The notes under the pieces: generated by a model
What the model was told of the DNA's origin: nothing
What the model saw: only the letters and a program-made list of their open reading frames with translations
Database searches by the model: none
Origin: Myrica gale
Lineage: Eukaryota; Streptophyta; Magnoliopsida; Fagales; Myricaceae
Length of the DNA stretch: 64,000 nucleotides
Direction: 5' to 3'
Assembly: GCA_963930655.1 (NCBI GenBank)
Contig: OZ005609.1
Coordinates: 13,064,501 to 13,128,500, forward strand
Part shown: in pieces, positions 22,528-35,870 of the stretch
Layout: the number at the start of each line of letters is the position of its first letter
Position numbering within the stretch: position 1 is the first letter of the stretch
Made by a program: the position numbers and the translations under genes

Positions 22528-25500
22528 CTAGAGCTCGTATGTCATGCCCACTTTCAGCATGCGCTTTTGAGGAATATCAAGCGCTTTGTCACTCTGTCTC
22601 AAATTTCTTTTCAAGAAGTTGTACGCATAGTCTATTAAAATTCTTTTGCCTATACCAGCTCCCTTTCCAGCGACCACTTCATTCTCACCAACCAAGTGGA
22701 CAATCCCGGCACGCCATGCTTCGTCCACTTCCTCAATCTCTCTTTCCACCGCCTCTCGTCGCGTCTCTTCATCAACTTGCTTTATATCCTTCTTTTCAGT
22801 CTCCCCATCATCATCTACTTCTCCACTATTTTCATGATTACGGGGCGTTCTTTTGGAAAACCAAATTTCATCGAGAAGAAACTCCTTCAATTTTTCAATC
22901 AACATCGTCTCAAAGGACTGCGCTTGCTGCTCATGACGCATATCCGTGTATCCATATCTCACTACACAACGAAACACTTTGAACTCTTCCGTCTCCACGC
23001 GACGAAAGAGAAAACGCTCATCCGCTGGAACCTTGCTTATGGGTAGTGACTTGATGGAGACGAAAACGAGGACTGAGTGAAGTGCAGGCACATTTCCAAC
23101 ATAGTGCTTGAAAATGGGTGGGATGCCGTGAACAAGTTCCGAGTAGCAGATGGCAAGCCCCCGGAGTTTACAAAGGTTACTCTCAGAAATAACCTGCTTG
23201 AGCTTATCAGGAGAGATTTTGTGATCAAGCTCGTAATAATATTTTCTTCTGTACACATCGTTCCAGACATACATAATAGCCATTAGTACTGCCGCGAAGG
23301 CCAGGGGAAGATATCCTCCTTGGTCGAATTTGTAGAGGACCGAGCTTAAATACAAAAGCTCCACACTGCCGATAACAAGAACGTAGGCGATCACTAGAAG
23401 TATGTGGGTTTTCCATATCATGATCATGATTAAGACCAGGAAGGACGATGTGAGAGTCATGACAAAGATCACTGCTATCCCTGTATGAATAACATTTAAC
23501 TTCAATGCCTATTGAATAACCAAATTGAAACAAAGATAATGTGGTATAAAAAAGACAGTATATATATATCGATTGAATTGTTGGTTACCGTATGCATTGC
23601 CAATCCTTGTGGGGCTCCGGAATCCTAAAGTGACCCCTATGCAAGCCAGCATGAGAAGGTAATTGATTTCTGGTATGTAAACTTGTCCTTCATACTTAGT
23701 TGATGTATGCACAATTTGCACGCGAGGGAAACACCCTAATGAAAGGGATTGTTGGACAATAGAGAAAGTTCCTGAGATCATGGCTTGGCTAGCTATGATA
23801 GCTGCCAATACGGCTATAACAAACATTGGCCAATATAAAGAATCTGCATCAGAAATAGCCATCTCAATCAGAAGGATGGCAGTAGCATTAACAGAAGAAA
23901 AGTATATATATATATATATATCGGATATGAATGCTCTAGAGGGCGGAAAGAGAAAAACAGAGACATATAAGAAGCAAGAATGGGGTTTGTAAACGATTAA
24001 TGTTATACCTGGAACGGACTTGAAGAAGGCATCTGCAACATCGCTATTATGCTCTCGAAGGAAGGCAGCCTGACCAGCGTACGCAAATATAAGCGCTGGG
24101 TAGGTCAAGCAACACATGCTGATTTGTATGGACAGAACAGTGAAGTGACCAACATCGGCAAATAGGGCTTCAGTTCCTGCCATTTCATTCCAACTGACGT
24201 TACATTAACAGATTCTTCAAGTCATCTAAACATTGCAACTATATATGCAAGTGAACCCCCAATTATATCGAACCTGTAGTGGCAAGCACGATGCCACCAA
24301 GGGAAATCCATGCTTCTTTTTCGTTCCTACGAAAATAGTCCACTATGTATCCTGGATTTAGAGCTTTGACTACTGTTGGATCGTATTTGATGAAATTGAA
24401 AATTCCAATCCCTCCGATGAATGCAAACCAAACGCATATTATTGGAGCAAAAGTGTAGCCGACTTTGTCAGTTCCAAGTCTTTGAAACATGAATAGGCCG
24501 ATCAAGATGGCTACTGAGGTCCAAACAATCCTATCTGTGTACAAAGGAGATGTATTAGTCATAATTTTATTATCAATAATATAAGTATCTTCTCTATTTT
24601 GACTTCAAAATGACAATTTAAGTTTACTTTTGAAGCTACTCGAATCATTATAAAATCTGGTTCAATTTAATATGATCTCAATATGTGACTTGATCTTTAC
24701 AGAAATAATTTATCATTTCCTCTCTTCTCTTATTCTACATAGGATTCGAGTATTATAGTCAATATTACTATGACTTAATTTTTATTAGTAAGCTTTACAC
24801 GTGAAGCTCTAATTTATTAAATACTAAAATATATTTGTTAAGAGAGTTGTTTTAAACAATTTTTTTTGTTTGTCTATGGCGGATGAATCATGAGTGACAA
24901 CTATAAGGGCAGTCCAGAAATCGTTGTCCCTAGGTTTAATATACCATAAATGATACAAGTAAAGTTTGATTTATGTAATTAATTATGATGGTATAAATTA
25001 TAGTTTTAAATTTTTGATTCCCACACATGACGTAGGACATTCCAAAACTTATGTCACATCTCGCACGAAACCTACCATTAGATTTTGTCGTTGGGTCAAC
25101 ATATTTTGTTGAAAAAAACATTGCATAATTGGTCACTTTTTGTCTAGATCATCGTAGGGCAAAGTTGGAAGGTATTTTCTGACATGTTAATATAGGACGC
25201 ATGCATTGGTATGCCAACCTAAAGGAGAGGGGGAGAGAGAGAGAGAGAGGGGGACTCCCGAAAGCTAAGGCAAGTGGTTCAAGTTGGTACCCTGTGTCAT
25301 TGCAGACGTAGCTTCCTTGATCCCTCCCACGGCTGACAAAACTGCCATTAAACATCAAAGATATCTTAAAAGTCCAAAGTCAAACAAGAAAGATGAGAGA
25401 ATCGGACACGAAACTGAAGCAAATTGCAGCAAACTCAAAAGGAAATATCGTCCTGATACATGTGAGCAAGTGACGTTGACGTGTGTCTCCGATGACACTT

Positions 25501-28249
25501 GTTAAGGTGCATGGACGCATCTTTGTAAAAAGGGCCCGCACTTTTTGTATTCCATATAATATTCCACCGTCTTCTTTTACCATCCCAGACGAAAATAACA
25601 TTGCTAGGCCTTTGGGCAAAGATTTAATTATTTGAACTGTAGAAAACTATTACAATATTTGACGTATTTTGATTGAAATCTACGAGGAAACTCTTCATTT
25701 CTTTTACTAATTTCTAGAAGCATGCATTGTAAGTCGTATTTGGGTAAAGACACCAATGGATAACAGCGACCCCCATTTGTTGCAACCATTTAGAGTAACA
25801 TTAATTATGCCCGGAAATTTTAACATCTAGCTAGGAAAGTCATTGACATGATTGGATATTTTAAAGTTTATCCCTAACAATATATATTTTATTAATGAAT
25901 TTAACTTGTGACAACTTTTTAACTTGCGACTAATTAATGTCCCAACTCATAAAATAAGAGGATAATTAAAATTGCATACCTGAGATGCAAGGCGTGAGCA
26001 CGCCATCCCCTATCACCATGGAAGTACCAAGCATTGTGGCAAACAAGAGGAAGAACTTGGCAAACTGGCTATTCTCCAGCGTCGACTTGAGCCACGATGC
26101 CCTCTTCACGCGGCTATTCGGCAACTCAATCTTGAAATTTGAGACCTCCCTGTCTTCAGGTTGCTGACTCGGGATCAAACTCACCTTTGCATAACGGCAT
26201 ATGAGGGAGTACAATGCAAATGTTCCTCCTACAAGAATTGAAATATTACATGTTAACTAGGGTACTTCTTCAATCGTGAAAATCTATTGAAAAGGGAACC
26301 AACGAGAAACAAATTAGGTAATGTTTTTGCACGTAATGAATAAACAATGGGCATTATAATGACTTCCATTGTTGATTGTACTTAAGCATCAACATGACTT
26401 ATCAGGGCAGTTTAATTACTTTCTTTGTTTGCGTGTTAGAATTTCTCTCAATCAAACCTATGACTTTGAATACCCATATGAGCAATATAAAATGGGTAAT
26501 TATTGTGGAATATTATACTATTAAAATTAATGCATGAGTACTGCACGTTAGACAATTGAGCCATCGATCCCCGCCAAAAGGGTGGGGTCAAATTGTCCAT
26601 GGTACTAGCCGGCCTCCACTTCTCTTCATGTGCGGTTGAATATTTGAGCACCCGACCGATAAGCTCATGTGAAAAAGTTGAGCTATTAAATAAAGGAGCT
26701 TTGTTTTGATTTTTCTTCTAAAGATGTTCTCAAGCTGGAGCTTTCCACACCCTATAGCGTGTGTGAACATATGACTTTGTACTAGACGACGCCGCGCGCT
26801 GCCATCTATCCGAGTTTCTTTTCAACTTTCAAGCGAAGCTTTCCTAGACGGACCTGACTAGCCAAGCTTCTCCCCCAGCAAATACCTTCACCATCAACGT
26901 TCGGTTCTTATTTTATTAATTAATTCCTGCACAAAATCTTCTACCTTTTTCATTTCACACTCTTTCCTTCCTTCTCGGGATTTTTAACCTTTTCCTTTTG
27001 TGGCCAATCTCTGATTACAAAGTGGCGGCCTGATGCATTACACTTCTAAGGAAAGAAGTAGGAGAAATGAGACTAAAGAATCAGTTGGAAATGAACTTTT
27101 TCTCGGGAGAAGTACTTTGAAAAGACAAGAAAATCATCTAAAATTATTAGAAAATTTGGGAGCTAATTAGCGGCAAGTAGTTGGCCACTGAATTTCAATT
27201 AATTAAACAAACACCCACACTTAAAAAAACTGGTACAAAATCGAGGTGGGTGGGATCTTGGAAAAGCGGATGACTATAGGCATTACAATTTAGCAAAGTT
27301 GCAAATTTAATTTTTCTGCTGAAAATCAGTGGTAAATCTTTGCTCGGAAGTTGCACACACCGAGAGAGAATCCACTGATTTGCAGACAACTGTGAAAACA
27401 TATTTGGTACGACAGAAAACATGTTCATCTAATTTACTGAAAAAACACGAGACATGCTGGGAGTTATAGAAGTACATGATAAGAGCGACCAAACCATGGG
27501 GTATAAGAGCTTACCGTCTCCATTATCATTGGCCCGCAAGACGATGAAAACGTATTTAACCAAAGGGATCAAGGTGAGGGTGTAAAAGATTATAGAAAGA
27601 ACACCCAAAATGTCATCATTGTGCTGGATGCCTTTTGAGAAGGTGCTTGCATATACGTATAGCGGTGATGTTCCAATGTCCCCGTACACTATTCCGATGC
27701 TCTGAAAGGCCAGATTCAAGATCACCGACCACTCCGTAGCCTTTAAAGACAGAGTTAAAAAAAATCAATTAAGCTCTACGTCTAACTTCCAGACGTAGAA
27801 AAAAAAATACATGCAATAAAATCAGAATTTACATCTACGCAAAATAAAATAAAATACTACGAATGCGTTTTCTTCGAATCTTTTACGAAAACATTGATGA
27901 AATGTACACATGATCACTAGTCTATAATGACGGTAGCTAGGACAAAACATTGCGGCCCATGATACGTACTTTACGTCCAGAAAACACAAATTTATATATA
28001 AATCGAATGAGCAGAATACTTTGTATTATCACTAAAGGAGATAGATATTCGTAGGCCGGAGGAGACCTTGAAGCCATGGCCAGGAACATGACCGGGCACG
28101 CTGCTGGATTCGATGTCTAGGGAGTCGTATCTTCGCAACTTTGGCCATGAAATTTTCTTCCCTTTGAGTTGCTGATCAGGAGGATCAGCTTCCTCCACTA
28201 CCTCCTGGGCTTCTTCACTTTTATCTTCTACTACGTCACTAGACATCAT
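22528..28249 (-). CDS. HAK/KUP high-affinity K+ transporter, copy B (HAK5-like)
   Basis: This is the tandem paralogue of copy A, predicted to be 781 residues. Exons in gene order are 28249-28067, 27740-27515, 26228-25980, 25341-25291, 24534-24274, 24176-24009, 23843-23589 and 23480-22528. Exons 2-7 (226, 249, 51, 261, 168, 255 nt) have exactly the same lengths as in copy A. Motifs include [80 protein letters not shown] and terminal [10 protein letters not shown]. The start was placed at the first ATG of an ATGATG pair (28249); an upstream in-frame ATG at 28288 is also possible. Introns are longer than in copy A, up to 1.3 kb after exon 2. It is intact and expected at the plasma membrane for K+ uptake. 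Confidence 0.93.
24596..24770 (+). repeat. Dispersed repeat copy inside an intron
   Basis: TTGACTTCAAAATGAC...GAATCATTATAAA...GATCTCAATATG...GATTCGAGTATTATAG matches sequence at about 14030-14190 and 33900-34028 plus 35299-35360. It lies in intron 4 of transporter copy B. It has no coding capacity; the family resembles an LTR or solo-LTR fragment. Confidence 0.5.
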
Positions 28250-29326
28250 GTCCAATATGACTGCAGATCCTATGTATATGTCTATCACTCGGGGAAGAAG
28301 GTGGTCAACTCAAAGTAAGCAAGTATATAACATCCTCTTTTTCATTCGAGGGGGAGAGAGTAGAGGTGAGAATGATCAATGGAGGTTGAGGAAGATGAGT
28401 ATTGAGTAGTGGGGAGGGGTCCCCAGAAGGGAGCGAGGGGGAGTACTTGTTAATTAAAACCAAAACTGGCGGTATTGGATCCCACTCCAACCCCAGGAAA
28501 ACACAATAAGTGAATAAACAAATTAACTTAGCCTAACCTAAAAAAAAATTAACTCAGCCTAACCGAGATGGCGGACTATTTCAATGTACTACTCTTTTAA
28601 TAATAATAAGGAAAAAAAAAATCGGAATCCTGACGACGACATAGGAGAAATTGTGAAATATGACCTTTTCCCTGACGGCAAAATGGCTGCTTCAGAGCCT
28701 AGCTGCCCCTAGGATCTTCTTGGTCTACATATTTGGCGCATTCATTACATAATAATCGTGTGTCATTGTGATGATTATGGGAATTGTGATGATCTGCTCC
28801 CATAAATTAATATCGGATTACGTTTTCTCAGAAGAAGAAGAAGAAAAATTGCCATTGTATAACTCAAATTAAATAACATGCAAATAATTGGTGGAGGTGA
28901 AGGTCCAAACTCCAATGTGGAGATTCTGAAACAGATTTATATGTAATTCAAGCTTTTCGATGCTCTAGCTGGTAGAGGCGAGAAGTTTGTCAGCAAGTTT
29001 AACGGAGGTTTTGACCAAAATCGGTTGAATTTTTTGAAATCGAGTTGATTGAACTGGTAAACCGGTGTATTTGGGTCCGGTTTCGGGTTACCCTCATGAA
29101 AATCCGAGACCGGACTGGAGTATACCTCTTTAAATCGGTTCAAACCTGAAATTGGCCCAAAATGGCAAGGTCCAACCCCAAAATCGGCCCAAAATGGCAT
29201 GACCCAACCCAAAACTGGCCCAAAATGGCATGACCCAAACCGACCAAAACCGGCCCAGACCGGACCGGATCTTGGACAGCCCTACTAGTCTCGTTACTCA
29301 AAAATTTAGAACATGAACTTTATAAA
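28250..29326. other. Promoter and upstream region of transporter copy B
   Basis: A TATA-like TTATATAC (minus strand, about 28320) lies some 70 nt upstream of the start codon, suggesting a short leader. Further upstream at 29154-29250 are three tandem units built on GGCCCAAAATGGCATGACCC, about 31-32 bp each. No gene is seen. Confidence 0.4.
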
Positions 29327-29539
29327 GGGGCGTTTGAATGTAAAAATATTGAGAGCTGAAAATGTTTGGGTATTGCTATTTGTAAAAAGTAAAGATATTT
29401 TATAAAATTTGATGAAAAAGTGAAGAAATAGAATATTTAATTAAATATTATAATAATATTTTATAATTTAACGATGAGAGAGAATATTTTATAATTGTGT
29501 AGAAATGTTGAGGGTTGAAAATTTTCACCCCAAACACCC
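29327..29539 (+). mobile_element. MITE, family A
   Basis: A 213-bp AT-rich element starts GGGGCGTTTGAATG and ends CCCCAAACACCC, giving short imperfect inverted termini. The same sequence occurs in reverse at 40874-41080, so it is a dispersed non-autonomous family. No coding capacity. Confidence 0.6.
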
Positions 29540-32500
29540 AAAAGTAAAATATTAGGGCCTCTTACTCTACTCAATTATCTCAGGGTTTATATCTATTTTT
29601 AAAAAATTAATTCATCTCATTGAAACAGAAAATTAAAATATAAATATAAATAAAATAACAAGCGTACGTTCCATAAATTTCTATAAGATATACAGGAAGA
29701 AAGAAATTCTTCGAAATAATACGGAGTTTTTATTTTCATTTAAAAAATTCGGGAACCTTGAAAAATTGGGAAAGCACAATAGCACATTAGTCAACATTTG
29801 TCGTTTTCGCATGTGGTGACGTCAATTTGGAGGGTATAACCACCAGGTATAGTGGTCAACGGTCAGCCTGTTTCTCTTCATAGTTAGGTGAGAAGTTTTG
29901 TCGGATACACGTGTTACCTTATAAACGTTCTTTTACCGATAGGCATATCGTCGGAATGAGTAAAAATATAAGATTTTAGGATTATATGAATATTTATTTT
30001 GAATAGTATTTTATTAATATTTATATTAAAAGAAGATAAAAATGATTTAATATAATTATTTAATAAAAATATGTTGAAGTTAAATGAAAAATATAAAAAG
30101 AGAATTTATGTTAAATAAAAAAGTAAAAATTTGTTAGAGATTATGTAAAATGTATTGGTATTTTTGTTTGAATTCTGAATATGTTTGATAGTGGTTTTGT
30201 AAATGTATTTGAATCCTAAATAATCGTAAGAAACGAACTGGACAGCTCACTAGGTTTTTTAAAAAAATAATAATAAAATTAAAAATTAATATCTTGAATT
30301 TATTTTGTTCAAGTTTTTAAAAAATATACTAGTTTTTTACTGTCTCAATTTTCACGAAAAATGGTTATAGTCGGCAGGAGCTGGAGTAGACACACGTGCA
30401 AGTTAGTCGTCGTCATGTGCGGCAAGGTGTGCGCTTTGGAAGTCGGAACTTGACAGGGTGGTTTCAACTTTCAATTTTTTTGGCTGGTAGTATTAGCAAC
30501 AGCCCGTACCCATTCATTGAATCCAATCCTTTTTTTTTTTTAATTCATTGAATCCAATCCATTAAGACTCGTATATCCTTCCCCATCCTTCCCCGCGTCA
30601 TAATCAAATGAAATCAATCACCAGACAGTATAATTTCAGCAAAAAAAAATCACCAGACAATATAAATCTATACAATATATTATAAAATCCATTAAGAGTC
30701 GTCGGTCGAGTCGTATATCCCCGCGTCATAACTAAATGAAATCAATCACCAGACAAAATATGCTTCTTATCCCCAAAAAAAATCACCAGACAAAATAAAA
30801 ATATCTATATATAAGACCCATCAATTAATGCTCAGGCAGCTCCATTATTTGAGAAGGGAGGAAGCGGATTCTACTCATTTTCCACAGCATGATGCAGCCT
30901 ACCAATTATATATATATAATCATGTCATATTAATTATGGTCCTACTATTTTAAAGTCAACGTATAAATTGATCAATCTTCCACCAATATCTTAAATCATA
31001 AATGTGCAAGAAATATTATATACGGCTTAAAGTTTTTAAACCGGCCATGGCAGTGCACTACGTGACATAATTCAATAGGTATGTATATATCAAAGTTGCC
31101 GACCGGTAAAAAGGATGTAGCAGGGGAGTCAAAAAGGCTCGTGAAACAGTACGTACTACTACAGTACATTCTACATTTACATGATTGTGTTTCGCAAAGC
31201 TAGCTAAACCTTTTTCTTTTATCGAATGCGTATATATAAATCATGTTCACATACATGCATGATGCTTCTTCGCACCATTTTCAAGCCCTCCTTTGTTTTT
31301 TCACACGGCTTTTTCTATGATACAACTAATTCTCAAAGCTTCATTCGATTAGTCGTCGTGTCTGAAACAGAGAAATTCCATATCTGCATGGTACGTTTAT
31401 ATATAGCTGCAGTTAGAGGGGACTGATATATATATATATATATATATTTTTTGTATCACTAGTCTTGGGATATTTCGTGACCCTTTGCCCAACGTTTAAT
31501 AAACGACGGTTTATTTGATAGATTTCTAATTGCTTGATTACATGCAGACAAGAGAGATAAAATAAAATAAAAGCTGTACAGGTGGTGGCAGTAAAAAAAC
31601 CAAAAAAAACTTCAATAATTGTGTGGGAGCAAGCAAGCAATCGTATAATTTTCGGAGACGGGAAAATGACAAAAGGTAGGAGGTATTGGTTTATTGATGT
31701 TAAGTGTCTTAGCAAGTCGCCCCGTGACGGAGTCGGGATTGAAATCTTGGGGCGGAGTCGGCGGAGTGACGGAGAGAAACTAACTATGAGCAATAACGTC
31801 AATATATATATTTAGAAAGACTTTTGCTACCTTTTTCTGTGTCTCCCGATCAGAGCCGTGGAGTCAGCATGCAGTTTATGTAAAATAATATGCAATAATC
31901 TAGTGCTGGATTAATTGCTGGCGGGGTGAGCGACGCAGGACTGTACTATAAATGTCGTATGGTGGTATTATTGTCGACTTTTGTAATCAATCAGGACTCT
32001 TTCGGACCCCTTTCCAGACACTTCTGAAACTGCAACGAAAGAAAGTTGACAATTCGAATACCTCCATACGACGTCATTAATGGTGTGATCTTATCTCTCC
32101 TGACATACATTGAAAGCGTAATCGGTTTTTGAGAAGCAAAAACTAACCCACGTTATAACCAGCATTTTGTATTATCTGCAGACATTTTGGAGTTCTAGCA
32201 CTTTCCCCAGACAGCTTCTATTTGGGCTAGGTTATTTAATTTGTATTGCTGATCCTACTTAAATAAACTCAATGTAATTAACAAGTACTATGGTTTAATT
32301 TTGATTAGGAGAGGTAGATTTTAATATAAAATATTTACAAATTATTAAATTTAATATAAAATATTGAAATACTCCATTAATTATTTTTTTAGGGCTCTTA
32401 CACATCACATTAAGGCCCCATAACTTGTACAATTTAGAAATTTATAGGACATTCATATAATTTGTATAGTTAATTTATTATAGGGCTTTTTTCTCTTTAG

Positions 32501-33774
32501 CAAAGTTCATAATGTGAAAAATGATTATGAAGCTTGGGAAAAACATATCAATGAGCAAAAAAATTAGTACACTTATGATAAAAAAAAAATAAAATATTGC
32601 ATCTTGGCATTTTTTTAGTTCAATTGTCTTTTTTATTTCTTAGGTCATCTATAATATAAAAAAAAAATTCTCTTTATGGGGCCTTGCTTAGGGTGAGTCC
32701 TTAGGCTATCGCCTAAGTGGCCTTACCCTTGAGCCGGCCCTGATGCTAACCACTTGTAAGCAGGACAAACAAGTGGACCCCGCCAGTAGTCAATAATTTT
32801 GTTTAGTATTTTATGTTTCCTAAAAATGGTTATTATACTTAGTAATTGATTTCTCAGATAATTTGTTCAGTTGTTTGGTGCCACTTAGACAGTTTAATCC
32901 ACCACCAACAAACCTTTTCTTTTTTTGATTTTACGTTAACCAACATTTGTATTTAAGCTGTCATATTTCTTTTTCTTTCGTACCTTATAGATAAGGTCCT
33001 ACCTTACTGTTTACAAGGAGGGTTGTCACACTTGGTAGGAGCCGGACTTTCAAAAGAGTTCTCCAATTACCTCACCCATTTATATTTGGTGTAAATTTCA
33101 CAGCTCTGCTTTTGGACCTTCCTAATTTATAGATAATCCTTAGAGATTTAGCACGAGATTCATTATCTCTATGACCTGTCACTTGAATCAAACTCGGGGT
33201 CTGTTCACCTAATCCATATCCTTCGGCAATGATTTTAGCAATATATATTGGGAATAAAAAAGAGAAAAAAAAAAAGGAAAAAGATGGTTTCATTTGTTGA
33301 ATCAAAGACAACTGCCCGCGGACAAGGTGAAAAAAAGAGCTTATTATATGGAGTTCTGATGCCGAAAACAGTGGCTACTGCTGCAATATATTATATTCTA
33401 TACCATATTCACGTGCGACCTGTTTCTTCAAATATTAAAAATATATGTATCTGTTTTCCATTAATCTATGCTTGTTTTTCTCTCTTAGTTTATGATTAAC
33501 CCGCCGATTTCGTACTTTTGTGGAATAAATGTGATTCTCGTCAGATTTGAGAGCCATAATTATGTCGGCATTTTCTGACAAAGCTAGATAGTAAATGCAA
33601 ATTAAAAGATTCCGATCTGCGTTATAGGTAGCCAAGAAAAATTGCCCACAAGCGTAGTGTTGTTGACTCACTTATCATTATTAATTTTTATGGGTGGGTA
33701 AAGTATATATAAATTTCAAGGGCCAAATCACCCTTCCCTCCACTTTTCTTTAACTCTAATTTTTACTAATCAAA
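29540..33774. other. AT-rich intergenic region, no gene seen
   Basis: I found no supportable coding gene. A direct duplication with about 128-bp spacing lies at 30540-30800 (CCGCGTCATAA..AAATGAAATC at 30593 and 30721). TA-rich simple repeats occur at about 30909 and 31425-31446. Around 32690-32744 a hAT-like terminus (TGAGCCGGCCCTG with the hairpin CCTTAGGC-TATC-GCCTAAG) is present, but its partner end was not found. Confidence 0.4.
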
Positions 33775-34028
33775 GATACTCTTGGAGTGAAATTATTATA
33801 GTATCTAATTCAACCTAGTTAGTTGTCAATGTAAGACTTATCCATTATAAAATTATCTCATTCTTTCTCTTCTCTCATATATTATTTCTAGCGACTCAAG
33901 AGATCACTAGCCACATTTGCTATTTGACTTCAAAAGAACAAATAAAAATTACTCTTAAAACTTTTTCGAATCATTATAAAGTTCAGTTCAACCTAATAAG
34001 ATCTCAATATGAGAATTGACTCTTATAG
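33775..34028 (+). repeat. Dispersed repeat split by the TRIM-like element (left part)
   Basis: Two partial units of the repeat also seen at 14030-14190 and 24596-24770 lie here (CATTATAAA.TT and ATCATTATAAAGTTCAG). The second unit stops at 34028, where the LTR element begins, and resumes at 35299 with TTTTTCTCTTCTCTCACTCC and ATTCGAGTATCAC. Confidence 0.5.
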
Positions 34029-35298
34029 TTATAGAATTTGATAAACCGTGCATAATTGAAACATAGTGGAGAGATAGAGATTTAAGTGGTTCGGTCTAGA
34101 AGACCTACTGTAAATGTCCTCGCTGTGTTTATATTATAAATTCATACAGATTACAAAGTTGAAGTCTCTATTTATAGAGACAATACAAAACATGATAAAA
34201 GAATATTCCTATATTTAAAATTTAAAACTTTGAATCTTGATAACGATTTAATATTGTCCTAACTATAATATCATATCAAATCTTGATATGATATTATATC
34301 TAACAGTCTCTCTCAAACACAAGATATGATATTTAAATCTTGATATGATATTTAAATCTTGTGATTGAAAAACAAAACTGCGATGTAGTCTTTAACATGA
34401 ATAGGCACATGATCATTGAAAAGTGGCACAAGTGAGGGGAATGTTAGAGAATATAATTCAAATAATAAAATCTTCCTCTTACCATCAACTTAAGCTTTTG
34501 GGATGAGTGGTAGATTCACAACTATAATATCATAATATCATGATATGAAGAATTTTTAAATCTTGTGTTTGAAAAACGAAACTGTGAATGATCTGACCTT
34601 GAACATATAGACACATGATCATTGAAAAGTGGACCAGACAAAATAACAATAGCCCAAGTCGTGTCTTTAATAACAATAGACAACCTACTAAATATAGCCA
34701 ATAAAGGCAATGCAACCAAATATAGCCAATAAAGACAATGAATAATGATAGAGAAAAATAACTTCCATTTTTTTTCCTTTCATTTTCTTTCTCTATTTAT
34801 CTCTTCTTTTTTCTTTTTTTTTTCTTCTAATACTTACCTCTAACAATAGAAATCGATGGGACAACTGAAGGATCTGAAATTAATGTGTTAGATCTGAGAC
34901 ATAAAGACTCGGCGAAATGTTTATTGAAAGTGCAAGATACAGAAGCTTGGAACCGCTAGACCCAACTTATGTTTGCAGGATCATAGCCTCTGATACCATG
35001 ATAGAATTTGATATACCGTGCATAATTGAAACATAGTGGAGAGAGAAAAAGTAAAGAGAGATACAGATTTAAATGGTTCGGTCTAGAAGACCTACATCTT
35101 TGTAAAAGCCTTATAGCACTGTTTTCGTATTATAAATCCATATAGATAACAAAGTTAAAATCTCTATTTATAGAGACAAAACAAAGCATGACAGGAGAAT
35201 ATTCCAATATTTAAAATTTGAATCTTGATAACGGTTTGATATCGTCATAACCATAATATCATATCAAATCTTGATATGATATGATATAATCTCCAACA
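34029..35298 (-). mobile_element. Small non-autonomous LTR element (TRIM-like)
   Basis: Two LTRs, 34029-34305 and 34999-35298, are direct repeats starting (minus strand) TGTT.GAGAT and ending CAAATTCTATCA. Beside the 5' LTR is a primer-binding site TGGTATCAGAGG (minus strand, about 34987-34998), matching the initiator Met-tRNA type. Beside the 3' LTR is a purine tract. Flanks TATAG and TATAT are a 4/5 target duplication. The 690-bp interior has no coding capacity but contains a partial internal duplication (ACATGATCATTGAAAAGTGG twice). Total length 1.27 kb fits TRIM elements. Confidence 0.75.
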
Positions 35299-35303
35299 TA
35301 TAT

Positions 35304-35870
35304 TACTTATCTTTCGTTTTTTTCTCTTCTCTCACTCCACGTTCAATTCGAGTATCACACAAGGCATCTAAACCATTAAACAGATAGGACTGGCATGTTG
35401 TGAACTAACTTGGTGGCCATGACCCAAAAAAAATAAAATCTAATAGAAACTGCATTAGGCATGAACGCATGTCCAATTTCAGCGATGTATGTGCCAAATA
35501 ACAACCTCTCAAGTGGTAATGTTAGTTTTGTTTATCCATCTAGTTTGCTTCCTACAGCTACTGAAAAGTGAAATGTAAAAGGAAGAACCAAATAAATATA
35601 ACGCAACATTTGGAGTATAGAAAACGTGTAGAAATATTGCGTAGATTTAATGCATAATTCATGATTACACAAGATTGGCTTTCTCCGTACTTTACAAAAT
35701 CTGCACCCCGGGGGTGGGGGGTGGGGGGAACTGGTGCATAAACACTTGCCTGTGCGAAAGAAAATGTTCTCACAATTGGCCCTTTGAAAGTTACCCCATG
35801 CCCTCCTTGCTGTGCCATATGATTTTTTGTGGATGGACATACAAAATTCAATTCCTCATCCTTGTTGCAA
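35304..35870. other. 3' flank of WEE1, no gene seen
   Basis: This contains the remainder of the dispersed repeat to about 35360 and then AT-rich sequence including a C/G tract at 35706-35730. It probably includes the WEE1 3' untranslated region. Confidence 0.4.

Noticed and set aside
23780..23992. Plus-strand frame inside transporter copy B
   Set aside because: It is antisense to exon 7 and its intron and includes a TA microsatellite.
31850..32744. Possible complete hAT element with CAGAGCCG and CAGGGCCGG ends
   Set aside because: The two ends match poorly beyond eight bases and no 8-bp duplication flanks them. Only the right terminus is retained as a hint.
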